Source of the DNA: Burkholderia sp. WAC0059
Lineage (GTDB): Bacteria > Pseudomonadota > Gammaproteobacteria > Burkholderiales > Burkholderiaceae
Reading direction: 5' to 3'
DNA length: 64,000 bases
Assembly: GCF_002870125.1 (NCBI RefSeq)
Contig: NZ_PNEO01000008.1
Location: 124,001-188,000 of the forward strand
The notes under the pieces: generated by a model
What the model saw: the letters and a program-made list of their open reading frames with translations, nothing else
What the model was told of the DNA's origin: nothing
Database searches by the model: none
Program-made: the position numbers and the translations under genes
Part shown: positions 20,114 through 27,860 of the stretch, one piece after another
Layout of the letters: each line of letters starts with the position of its first letter
Position numbering within the stretch: the stretch's first letter is position 1

Positions 20114-21094
20114 TTACGCGGCGACGGCCGGATTTTCCGCGATGAACGCGCGGACCACGTCGTCGAAGCCCTCGTCGAAGACGAAGCCGAGCGCGCGCGC
20201 GTAGTCGGCCGAGAAGTTGCCGGGCCACGAGTTGACGATGCGCTCGACGGCCGGGTCGCGCTCGAACTTCACGCGCCGCGCGACGTCGTCGCCGGCCACG
20301 CGCCGCAGCGAGGCGAGCATCGCTTCGACCGAAATCGACAGGCCCGGCATGTTGATGACGCGCCCCTTCGCGAGGCGCTCGCCGGACAGGTCGTGCCCGT
20401 GAATCAGGTTGTCGATGGCGCGGTTCGGCGACATCAGCCACAGCACGGTGTCGGGCGCGACCGGGCAGACGGCGTCGACGCCGTTGACCGGCTCGCGGAT
20501 GATGCCGCTCGCGAAGCTCGACGCCGCGCGGTTCGGCTTGCCGGGGCGCACGACGATGGTCGGCATGCGCAGGCTGCGGCCGTCGACGTAGCCGCGCCGG
20601 CTGTAGTCGGCGAGCAGCAGGTCGGCGAGGGCCTTTTCCGTGCCGTACGAGCTTTGCGGCGCCCAGACCTGGCTGTCCTCGACGGTGGCGGGCAGCGCGC
20701 CGCCGAACACGGCGACGGAGCTCGTCATCACGAAGCGCGCTTTCGTGCCGAGCGAGCGGATGCGTTCGAGCACGGCGCGCGTCGCGTCGAAGTTGATCTT
20801 CAGGCCGAGGTCGAAGTCCTGCTCGGCCTGGCCCGACACGATGGCGGCGAGGTGGAACACGCTCGCCGTCTCGGCGGTCACGAGCTTTTCGAGCTGGGCG
20901 GGGTCGGTGATGTCGCCCGCGACGGGGCGCACGCGCGGGTCGTCGATGCCGGCGAGCGGCACGACGTCGAACGCGGTGATCTGTTCGATGGGTTCGGCGC
21001 GTCCCGACGGACCCGCGAGTTCGCCGCGCGCGAGCAGTGCGCGAATCAGCCGTTGTCCGAGAAAGCCCGCTGCGCCTGTTACCACGATCTTCAT
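20114..21094 (-). CDS. denD: D-erythronate dehydrogenase-like NAD-dependent SDR
   Basis: A 326-residue extended short-chain dehydrogenase. The Rossmann motif GAAGFLG is at about 7-13, with FHLAA in the second nucleotide contact and the catalytic pair Y150-K154 in SSYGTEK. DenD oxidises D-erythronate to 2-oxo-tetronate with NAD, the first step before OtnI, OtnK and OtnC, all of which follow in order. The start MKIVVTG at 21,094 has GGAGACAGAC before it; a second in-frame start four codons earlier is less likely. The promoter overlaps a palindromic operator shared with the divergent MFS gene. Epimerase annotation would be the generic alternative. Confidence 0.88.
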   Translation of the reverse strand: MKIVVTGAAGFLGQRLIRALLARGELAGPSGRAEPIEQITAFDVVPLAGIDDPRVRPVAGDITDPAQLEKLVTAETASVFHLAAIVSGQAEQDFDLGLKINFDATRAVLERIRSLGTKARFVMTSSVAVFGGALPATVEDSQVWAPQSSYGTEKALADLLLADYSRRGYVDGRSLRMPTIVVRPGKPNRAASSFASGIIREPVNGVDAVCPVAPDTVLWLMSPNRAIDNLIHGHDLSGERLAKGRVINMPGLSISVEAMLASLRRVAGDDVARRVKFERDPAVERIVNSWPGNFSADYARALGFVFDEGFDDVVRAFIAENPAVAA

Positions 21095-21140
21095 GTCTGT
21101 CTCCATGGCCCGAGGCGGCGAGGAGCGCCGCCTTCAAAGT

Positions 21141-21157
21141 TGTATGATGATCTTATA
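21141..21157 (-). promoter_or_regulatory. GntR-type operator over the denD promoter
   Basis: The 17-bp element TGTATGATGATCTTATA is a degenerate copy of the perfect palindrome at 22,175. It overlaps a plausible minus-strand -10, TAAGAT (complement of 21,150-21,155), which is 17 bp from the -35 TTGCCT (complement of 21,173-21,178). Binding here would block RNA polymerase. Confidence 0.7.
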
Positions 21158-21228
21158 TGAGGCCGGCGCGCGAGGCAAACATGCCGGACGCGTCAGCCCG
21201 GTTTTTTCGTGCTGTGCCGCCGCATTTT

Positions 21229-22071
21229 TCAGTTGCGCGGCTTCTTCTTCGCCGTCGGTTTCTTCTCGTTGATTTCTTCGTTAAGGAGCGGTTGCGCGGC
21301 GGCCGTGCCGCCCGTCGCCCAGAACGACGGATCGGCCTCCTGGATGCGCCGGCCCGCGTTGTCGATGTGGGTGAGCGCGGCGCGGCGCGCCGCGAGCGGG
21401 TCTTGCGCCGCGATGGCCTCGAAGATCGCGCTGTGCTCGTCGCGCACCTGCGCCGAGAAGTCGTCGCGGCGTGCCTCGTTGGTCCGCGTCACGCGGATCG
21501 CCGCGTGAGTGAACTGGCTGATGAATTCGAGCAGCGACGGGTAGAGCGGATTGCCCGTCGCGCGCGAGATCGCGATGTGGAACGCGAGGTCTTCGTCCAC
21601 GCCGTCGCGCTGCTTTTTCGCGGCGGCTTCGATGGCGGCGAGCGCGCGGCGGATGTCGGCGAGTTGCGCGCGCGTGCGCCGCTGCGCGGCAAGCGCCGCT
21701 GCTTCGGCCTCGATGCCGCGGCGCAATTCGGTGACGCGCAGCACGGCCTCGACGGAATCCTTCGGGTCGATGTCGAGCCGGAACGCCGTGGTGCGATTGG
21801 GTTCGCGCACCACGGTGCCGCTGCCCTGGCGGACTTCGACGAGGCCGTCCGACTTCAGGCGCGAGATCGCCTCGCGCACGACGGTGCGGCTCACGCCGAA
21901 GCGCTCGGAGATGACCTGCTCGGTCGGCATGCGCGCGCCGGCCGGAAATTCGCCGTTGCGAATCTTCTCGAGCAGCACGGCAGTCACGCGGTCGGCGAGC
22001 GTGCCGCCCGTCGTGATCTTCGGCGGGTCGAACGCGACGGACGGGTTGGACGGGGGAGGGGAAATACCCAT
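21229..22071 (-). CDS. GntR/FCD-family transcriptional regulator
   Basis: A 280-residue FadR-subfamily repressor. The winged-helix domain covers about 20-85 with MPTEQVISERFGVSRTVVREAISRLKSDGLVEVRQGSGT, quoted only as the recognition segment around SRTVVREAI. The FCD ligand domain follows with the metal-site pattern of Asp/His in DLAFHIAI and two later histidines. It lies between the catabolic operon it probably controls and the divergent importer, and matching palindromes occur at both promoters. A tetronate or its oxo acid is the likely inducer by inference. The start ATG 22,071 is not certain; a GTG at 22,140 is in frame. The tail is Lys/Pro rich. Confidence 0.88.
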   Translation of the reverse strand: MGISPPPSNPSVAFDPPKITTGGTLADRVTAVLLEKIRNGEFPAGARMPTEQVISERFGVSRTVVREAISRLKSDGLVEVRQGSGTVVREPNRTTAFRLDIDPKDSVEAVLRVTELRRGIEAEAAALAAQRRTRAQLADIRRALAAIEAAAKKQRDGVDEDLAFHIAISRATGNPLYPSLLEFISQFTHAAIRVTRTNEARRDDFSAQVRDEHSAIFEAIAAQDPLAARRAALTHIDNAGRRIQEADPSFWATGGTAAAQPLLNEEINEKKPTAKKKPRN

Positions 22072-22125
22072 GGCGGAGGCGGACTGGCGTTGATCCTGCG
22101 TTGATTCGATCGTTTTGACGGTGCG

Positions 22126-22154
22126 TTGACACGTTATCACTTTTTACCTATGAT
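22126..22154 (+). promoter_or_regulatory. Strong sigma-70-like promoter for the MFS gene
   Basis: TTGACA (22,126-22,131), a 17-bp spacer and TATGAT (22,149-22,154) give a near-consensus promoter reading toward the MFS gene. Transcription would start near 22,161, just before the operator. Confidence 0.75.
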
Positions 22155-22174
22155 CGACCACGCATCACGTACTA

Positions 22175-22191
22175 TGTATGCTCATCATACA
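22175..22191. promoter_or_regulatory. Perfect palindromic GntR operator before the MFS gene
   Basis: TGTATG and CATACA arms enclose a five-base spacer (CTCAT). The element lies just downstream of the predicted transcription start, where a bound repressor would act as a roadblock. A related copy lies over the denD promoter. Confidence 0.75.
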
Positions 22192-22339
22192 AATATAGGC
22201 GTACATAGGGATAGACGTAGATAGCAGAATGCGGAACCGCAGAAGGTCGGTAGCGGACGCGACGCGACGGATTCGCGCGCTCCGCGACCGGGTCAGAGAA
22301 ATAGACGGCGGCCTGCCGGGGCCGCCCAGGAGACAGGCA

Positions 22340-23650
22340 GTGCTGAACGATTCACTTCAAACCGCGGCGCCGGTCGGCCCGCAGGCGCTCGAGGCGCGAA
22401 CCTATTCGAAAGTCACCTGGCGCATCGTGCCGTTCCTGATGCTCTGCTACCTCGTGGCGTATCTGGACCGCGTCAACGTCGGCTTTGCGAAGCTGCAGAT
22501 GTCCGCCGACCTGCATTTTTCCGACGCGGTCTACGGTTTCGGCGCCGGCATTTTCTTCATCGCATACTTCATCCTCGAGATTCCGAGCAACGTGATCCTG
22601 CACCGGGTCGGCGCGCGGCTCTGGATGGCGCGCATCATGATCACGTGGGGCGTGATCTCGTCGGCCATGGTGTTCGTCACCACGCCGATGAGCTTCTACG
22701 TGATGCGTTTCCTGCTCGGCCTCGCCGAAGCGGGCTTCTATCCGGGCGTGATCCTCTATCTCTCGTACTGGTATCCGTCGCACCGGCGCGGCAAGATGTT
22801 CGCCGCGTTCGCGGTGGCCGTGCCGCTCTCGGGGCTCATCGGCGGCCCGCTCTCGGGCATCGTGCTGCACTCGTTCAGCGGCTGGCTCGGCCTCGCGGGC
22901 TGGAAGTGGCTGTTCTTCATCGAAGGGCTGCCCTCGATCGCGGTCGGCATCGCCGCCATCTTCGTGCTGACCGACGGCATCAGCAAGGCGAAGTGGCTCA
23001 CGGACGACGAGCGCGGGCTGCTCGAAGCCGAAATTCGCGCCGACTCGGCGCACAAGGGCGAGCACTCGCTGCTGCAGGTCTTCACGAACGCTCGCGTGTG
23101 GCTGCTCACGGTCATCTACTTCTGCATGATCTGCGGTTTCTATACGGTCGGTTTCTGGCTGCCGACGCTCATCAGTTCGACGGGCGTGAAGGACCCGCTC
23201 CAGATCGGCCTGCTCACCGTGATTCCTTACGGCGCGGCGGCGGTGGCGATGCTGCTCATCTCGCGCAGCGCGGACCGTCGGCGCGAGCGCCGCTGGCATC
23301 TCGCGCTCACGGCGGTGGTCGGCGGTGTGGGCCTGATTCTCTCGGCCGCGTTCGGCAACCAGCCGGCGCTCGCGATGGTGGGCCTCACGCTCGCGGCCAT
23401 CGGCGGCCTGAGCACGCTGCCGCTGTTCTGGAGCCTGCCGACCTCGTTTCTCGGCGGTTCGGCCGCGGCCGCGGGCATCGCGCTCATCAACTCGTGGGGC
23501 AATCTGGCCGGCTTCGTCAGCCCCTATGTGATCGGTTTCATCAAGGACGTGACGAACAGCACAAATCTCGGGCTCTACGTCATGGCCGGGGCGCTCTTCG
23601 TCGGTGCGCTGCTGACGTTCGCCGTGCCGGCTCGCGTGGTGAACCGCTGA
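22340..23650 (+). CDS. MFS importer (anion:cation symporter group), likely for a tetronate
   Basis: A 436-residue twelve-helix transporter of the ACS group of the major facilitator superfamily, which imports sugar acids such as glucarate or tartrate. The first helix motif MLCYLVAYLDRVNVGFAKLQM and the loop LGLAEAGFYPGVILYLSYWYP are characteristic. The start is the GTG at 22,340, preceded by AGGAG at 8 bases; the longer frame upstream would run through the promoter and operator. It is divergent from the GntR regulator and shares its operator with the denD operon, so it probably brings in D-erythronate or a related four-carbon acid. The substrate is an inference from context. Confidence 0.9.
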   Translation: MLNDSLQTAAPVGPQALEARTYSKVTWRIVPFLMLCYLVAYLDRVNVGFAKLQMSADLHFSDAVYGFGAGIFFIAYFILEIPSNVILHRVGARLWMARIMITWGVISSAMVFVTTPMSFYVMRFLLGLAEAGFYPGVILYLSYWYPSHRRGKMFAAFAVAVPLSGLIGGPLSGIVLHSFSGWLGLAGWKWLFFIEGLPSIAVGIAAIFVLTDGISKAKWLTDDERGLLEAEIRADSAHKGEHSLLQVFTNARVWLLTVIYFCMICGFYTVGFWLPTLISSTGVKDPLQIGLLTVIPYGAAAVAMLLISRSADRRRERRWHLALTAVVGGVGLILSAAFGNQPALAMVGLTLAAIGGLSTLPLFWSLPTSFLGGSAAAAGIALINSWGNLAGFVSPYVIGFIKDVTNSTNLGLYVMAGALFVGALLTFAVPARVVNR

Positions 23651-23661
23651 TCATGACAAAG

Positions 23662-23689
23662 CCGGATGCGCGCAACGGCGCGTATCCGG
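23662..23689 (+). terminator. First hairpin after the MFS gene
   Basis: Arms CCGGATGCGCGC and GCGCGTATCCGG (one mismatch, AACG loop) start 12 bases after the stop. It has no T-run of its own and stands just before a classic terminator. Confidence 0.55.
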
Positions 23690-23697
23690 TCCGATTC

Positions 23698-23727
23698 CGA
23701 AAAGCCCTGTTTTCAGGGCTTTTTCGT
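23698..23727 (+). terminator. Intrinsic terminator after the MFS gene
   Basis: AAAAGCCCTG and CAGGGCTTTTT pair around a TTTT loop and continue into a T-rich tail (23,720-23,732). This is a typical rho-independent terminator. Confidence 0.88.
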
Positions 23728-23892
23728 TTTTCCCGGGCAGTTTTCCTGCGCTTCTTCCTCTGCTTTTTCCTTTCTCGCCGAGCGCCGATATCCGGCGGTC
23801 GGCTGCCACATCTTGCTCGCGTAAGTCGCGCGTAAGTCGTTCGTTACCCGCCATCGATCGAGCGGCGCGGTGGGCACATGATCCCGTGCCGG

Positions 23893-23947
23893 GTCGTGGC
23901 CGGGCCATAGCCGGGTCATAGCCGACTCATGGTCGATTCATGCCCGG
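23893..23947. repeat. Five tandem 11-bp repeats (second array)
   Basis: Units GTCGTGGCCGG, GCCATAGCCGG, GTCATAGCCGA, CTCATGGTCGA and TTCATGCCCGG follow one another without gaps. The unit length and copy number equal those of the array at 7522, though the sequence differs. The array is inside the 490-base gap between the MFS gene and the binding-protein gene; apart from the terminators and this array I see nothing else there. Confidence 0.65.
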
Positions 23948-24140
23948 GGGCGGCCAGCGGTTGTCGTGACCCCGCCTAGTCCAGTTCCGCTCATATCCAT
24001 ATCAGCATGTATTCGTTCGCCGGCCGTGCTGCCATTGCTACGATCTGCGTTCTCGAACGCCGGGGGCGCCTCGACGCTTCCGGCAACGCGTCCATCGACC
24101 GCCAGCTTGTCCTGACGGCCCCACACAGGAAAATTCGCAG

Positions 24141-25748
24141 ATGTCCGGCTTGACCCGACGAGAATTCATGCTTGCTTCCGGCGCCGCGCTCGCGGCGACG
24201 GGGCTGCCGTCCGTTGCCCATGCGCAGGGCGCCGCCGCGCTCACGCCGCGCCGCGGCGGCACGCTCAACGTTCTCATCAATCCCGAGCCGCCGGTCCTCG
24301 TGTCGATTTTCCAGACCACGGGTCCGGCGCTCGCGGTCAGCTCCAAGGTGCTCGAAGGGCTGCTCGAATACGACTTCGACATGAGCCCGCGGCCGCAACT
24401 CGCCACGGCCTGGAACGTGAGTCCCGATGGCCTGAAGTACACGTTCACGCTACGCCGCAACGTCCGCTGGCACGACGGTCAGCCGTTCACGTCCGCCGAC
24501 GTGGCATTCTCGATCGGGCTTCTGAAGACCATCCATCCGCGCGGGCGCAGCACCTTCGCGAACGTGACGCACGTGACGACGCCCGATGCGCAGACCGTCG
24601 TGATCGAGCTCTCGAAGCCCGCGCCGTATCTGATCAAGGCGTTCGCGGCCGGCGAATCGCCGATCGTGGCGCGTCACCTCTACGACACCGGCGATCCGCT
24701 GACGAACCCGCACAACAACGCGCCCATCGGCACCGGGCCGTACCGCTTCGTTTCGTGGACGCGCGGCGCGAGCATCGTCTACGAGCGCAATCCCGACTAC
24801 TGGGCGCCGGGCAGGCCCTACATCGACCAGCTCGTCTACAAGGTGATTCCCGACGGCGCGGCGCGTTCGGCCGCGTTCGAGACGGGCGCGCTCGATCTGG
24901 GCAGCGAGGACCCGGTCCCGCTCAGCGACTTGCCGCGTCTCGTCCAGTTGCCGCAGTTGAGCGTCGAGACGCGCGGTTACCGCTTCCTCGAGCCGCTCTT
25001 CGAGATCGATTTCAACCTCCAGCATCCGGTGCTCAAGGACCTGCGCGTGCGCCAGGCGATCGCGCACGCCATTGATCCGCGCGTGATCCAGCGCACCGTC
25101 GCCTACGGCTACGCCGACATCTCGCCGACGCCGATCACGCCGTCCTCGCCCTATCACGACCCGACGCTGCCGCCCTACGGCTTCGATCCGGCGCAGGCCG
25201 AAAAGCTGCTCGACGCGGCCGGCTATCCGCGCAAGGACGGCGGCGTGCGCCTGAGCCTCACGCACGACTATCTGCCCTACGGCGACATGCTTCCGCGCCA
25301 GGCCGAGTACGTGAAGTCGGCGCTCGAGCGCGTCGGCATCGACGTGACCGTGCGCGCGCAGGACCTGCCCGCGTTCCTCAAGCGCGTTTATACGGACCGC
25401 GCGTTCGACTTCGCCAGCAACGGCGTGAACACGCTGTTCGATCCGGCCGTCGGCGTGCAGCGCCTGTACTGGTCGCAGAACATCCGCATCGGCGTGCCGT
25501 TCTCGAACGCGCCGCATTACAGCAACCCGCAGGTCGACCAGTTGCTGGAGCAGGCCTCGGTCGAGACCGACGAGCAAAAGCGCGTCGCGCTCTACCGGCA
25601 GTTCCAGCAGATCGTCTACCGCGACCTGCCGATCCTGAACCTCGTGGCGCCGCGCATGGTCACGCTCGCGAACCGCCGCGTGCACGACCACACGGTGTCG
25701 GCGCAGGGGCTCGAGGGCAATCTCTCGGGCGTCTGGCTGTCGGCTTGA
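24141..25748 (+). CDS. Peptide/nickel-type ABC transporter substrate-binding protein, Tat-exported
   Basis: A 535-residue extracellular solute-binding protein of family 5 (DppA/OppA-like). The N-terminus LTRREFMLASGAALAATG is a twin-arginine signal, so the protein is exported folded to the periplasm. RRGGTLNVLINPEPPVL opens the mature part, and family motifs TAWNVSPDGLKYTFTLR and RDLPILNLVAPRM are present. Two permeases and a double ATPase follow in the same direction with short gaps, forming a full importer. Neighbouring flavin oxidoreductase suggests a sulfur- or xenobiotic-related ligand, but this is only context. Dipeptides remain possible. Confidence 0.92.
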   Translation: MSGLTRREFMLASGAALAATGLPSVAHAQGAAALTPRRGGTLNVLINPEPPVLVSIFQTTGPALAVSSKVLEGLLEYDFDMSPRPQLATAWNVSPDGLKYTFTLRRNVRWHDGQPFTSADVAFSIGLLKTIHPRGRSTFANVTHVTTPDAQTVVIELSKPAPYLIKAFAAGESPIVARHLYDTGDPLTNPHNNAPIGTGPYRFVSWTRGASIVYERNPDYWAPGRPYIDQLVYKVIPDGAARSAAFETGALDLGSEDPVPLSDLPRLVQLPQLSVETRGYRFLEPLFEIDFNLQHPVLKDLRVRQAIAHAIDPRVIQRTVAYGYADISPTPITPSSPYHDPTLPPYGFDPAQAEKLLDAAGYPRKDGGVRLSLTHDYLPYGDMLPRQAEYVKSALERVGIDVTVRAQDLPAFLKRVYTDRAFDFASNGVNTLFDPAVGVQRLYWSQNIRIGVPFSNAPHYSNPQVDQLLEQASVETDEQKRVALYRQFQQIVYRDLPILNLVAPRMVTLANRRVHDHTVSAQGLEGNLSGVWLSA

Positions 25749-25818
25749 GCCCCGGACCGAGACCCGGCCCGAACCGCGCTCGACCGACGCCCGCGACACG
25801 AAAGGACGAGGACACACG

Positions 25819-26799
25819 ATGAGCCGCTCATCCCGCTTCGGCGCCACGCTGCGACGTACCGTCTGGCAGGCGGTGCCGACGGTGCTCGGTATCGTTGTGC
25901 TGAACTTCTTCCTGCTCAAGCTGATGCCCGGCGACGCCGCCGACGTGATCGCCGGCGAGTCGGGCTCGGCGACGGCCGAAACCATGCGCGCGCTGCGCGC
26001 GAAGTTCGGCCTCGACCAGTCGCTGCTGCACCAGCTCGGCCACTACCTCGACAATCTCGCGCATCTGAGCCTCGGCTATTCGCCGCGCTTCGACGCGCCC
26101 GTCATGCAGCTCATCATGGAGCGGCTGCCCAACACGCTGCTGCTGATGGGCGTGGCGCTCGGCTTCGCGATCGTCGTCGGCGTGACGCTCGGCGCCGTGA
26201 TGGCGCACTGGGCCGGCAAGTGGCCCGACCGCGTGCTCTCGGTGCTCGCGCTCGTCTTCTACTCGACGCCGGGCTTCTGGATCGGGCTGCTTGCCATCGT
26301 GTTCTTCTCGGTGCGGCTTGGCTGGCTGCCGAGCGGCGGCAACGTCACGATCGGCGCGTCGCTGCACGGTTCCGCGCGCTTCGCCGACATGGCAAAGCAC
26401 GTCGTGCTGCCGGCGCTCACGCTCTCGACGTTCTTCATCGCCATCTACGCGCGGCTCACGCGCGCGGCGATGCTCGAAGTGCAGCGTCAGGACTTCGTGC
26501 GTACGGCGCAGGCCAAGGGGCTGCATCCGTGGCGCGTCACCGTGCGCCACGTGCTGCGCAACGCGCTCGTGCCGCTCACCACGCTGGCCGGCCTGCATTT
26601 CGGCACGCTGCTCGGCGGCGCGGCCGTCACCGAGACCGTCTTCAGTTGGCCCGGGCTCGGGCGGCTCGCGCTCGACGCCGTGATGGCGCGCGACTTCGGC
26701 GTGCTGCTCGGCGTGCTGTTGCTCTCGTCGCTGCTCGTGATCGTCGCGAACGCGGCGGTCGATCTGCTGCAGGCGTGGCTCGATCCGCGCATCGGCTGA
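25819..26799 (+). CDS. ABC transporter permease, DppB family
   Basis: A 326-residue inner-membrane permease with six helices. The N-terminal helix FLLKLMPGDAADVIAGES (with GDA) and the EAA-type coupling loop RTAQAKGLHPWRVTVRHVLRNAL are standard for the DppB subfamily. The start ATG 25,819 has AAAGGACGAGGA before it. It lies 70 bases after the binding-protein gene and 49 before its DppC partner, and together they would form the heterodimeric channel of the importer. Confidence 0.92.
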   Translation: MSRSSRFGATLRRTVWQAVPTVLGIVVLNFFLLKLMPGDAADVIAGESGSATAETMRALRAKFGLDQSLLHQLGHYLDNLAHLSLGYSPRFDAPVMQLIMERLPNTLLLMGVALGFAIVVGVTLGAVMAHWAGKWPDRVLSVLALVFYSTPGFWIGLLAIVFFSVRLGWLPSGGNVTIGASLHGSARFADMAKHVVLPALTLSTFFIAIYARLTRAAMLEVQRQDFVRTAQAKGLHPWRVTVRHVLRNALVPLTTLAGLHFGTLLGGAAVTETVFSWPGLGRLALDAVMARDFGVLLGVLLLSSLLVIVANAAVDLLQAWLDPRIG

Positions 26800-26848
26800 G
26801 CCCGACGCCATCGAGCCCGCACATTCCGTATTTCCGAAAGGAGCGGCC

Positions 26849-27844
26849 ATGCCTCCCGATTCTCCCGATCTGCTTTCCCGGGGCGAGGACGCGCCCGCCG
26901 GCCTGTCCTGGCGGTTGCAACTGCTCGGCGCCGTGCTCGGCAGCCGGTTCGTCGCGCGCCTCGGTGCGCGTGAGGCGCAGGCCGCCGCGGCCGGATCGCT
27001 GCGCGCCTCGCGCGGCGTCTGGCACGCGCTCTTGCGCAATCCGTCGGCGCTCGCCGGGCTGATCCTGCTCGCCGTCATCGTGTTCGTCGCCGCGACCGCG
27101 GGACATTTTTTCCCCGGCGATCCGCTCGACATGGTGGCCGCGCCGTTCGAATGGCCGGGCACCGATCCGCAGTACTGGCTCGGCACCGACTCGATGGGTC
27201 GCGACGTCGCGGCCGGCATCGCGCACGGCGCGCGCGTCTCGCTCGCGATCGGCGTGTCGGCGGCCGTGATCGGGCTCGTCATCGGCACGCTCGTCGGCGC
27301 GCTCGGCGGCTTCTTCGGCGGTCTCGTCGACAACGTGCTGGTGCGCCTGACCGAGCTGTTCCAGACCATCCCGACGTTCCTGCTCGTCATCGTGATCGTC
27401 GCGATCGGGCATCCGGTCGTGACGATCATCACGCCGGCCATCGGCATCGCGTCGTGGCCGACGGTCGCGCGGATCGTGCGCGCCGAGTTCCGCACGCTGC
27501 GCGAGGCCGATTTCGTGCTCGCCGCGCGCAGCCAGGGGTTCGGCAACGCGCGGATCATTTTCGGCGAGATCCTGCCGAACGCGCTGCCGCCCATCATCGT
27601 CACGGCGTCGGTGATGGTGGCGAGCGCGATCCTGATCGAGTCGTCGCTGTCGTTTCTCGGCATGGGCGACCCGAACGTCGTGACCTGGGGCTCGATGATC
27701 GGCGACGGCCGCGACTCGCTGCGCACGGCGTGGTATCTGACCGCGATTCCGGGCGGGGCCATCGTCGTGGCCGTGCTCGCGCTGAATCTGCTCGGCGACG
27801 GGCTCAACGACGCGCTCAATCCGCGTCTGCGCCGGCGCGCCTGA
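26849..27844 (+). CDS. ABC transporter permease, DppC family
   Basis: A 331-residue permease of the DppC subfamily. The usual N-terminal cytoplasmic extension is followed by a helix (about 70-90), and YWLGTDSMGRDVAAGIAHGARVSL is the subfamily signature (in part GTDSMGRDV). The coupling loop LAARSQGFGNARIIFGEILPNALPP contacts the ATPase. AAAGGAGCGGCC precedes the ATG. It pairs with the DppB-like protein; 16 bases separate it from the ATPase gene, so translation is probably coupled. Confidence 0.92.
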   Translation: MPPDSPDLLSRGEDAPAGLSWRLQLLGAVLGSRFVARLGAREAQAAAAGSLRASRGVWHALLRNPSALAGLILLAVIVFVAATAGHFFPGDPLDMVAAPFEWPGTDPQYWLGTDSMGRDVAAGIAHGARVSLAIGVSAAVIGLVIGTLVGALGGFFGGLVDNVLVRLTELFQTIPTFLLVIVIVAIGHPVVTIITPAIGIASWPTVARIVRAEFRTLREADFVLAARSQGFGNARIIFGEILPNALPPIIVTASVMVASAILIESSLSFLGMGDPNVVTWGSMIGDGRDSLRTAWYLTAIPGGAIVVAVLALNLLGDGLNDALNPRLRRRA

Positions 27845-27860
27845 CGGAGGAAAGTCAATC

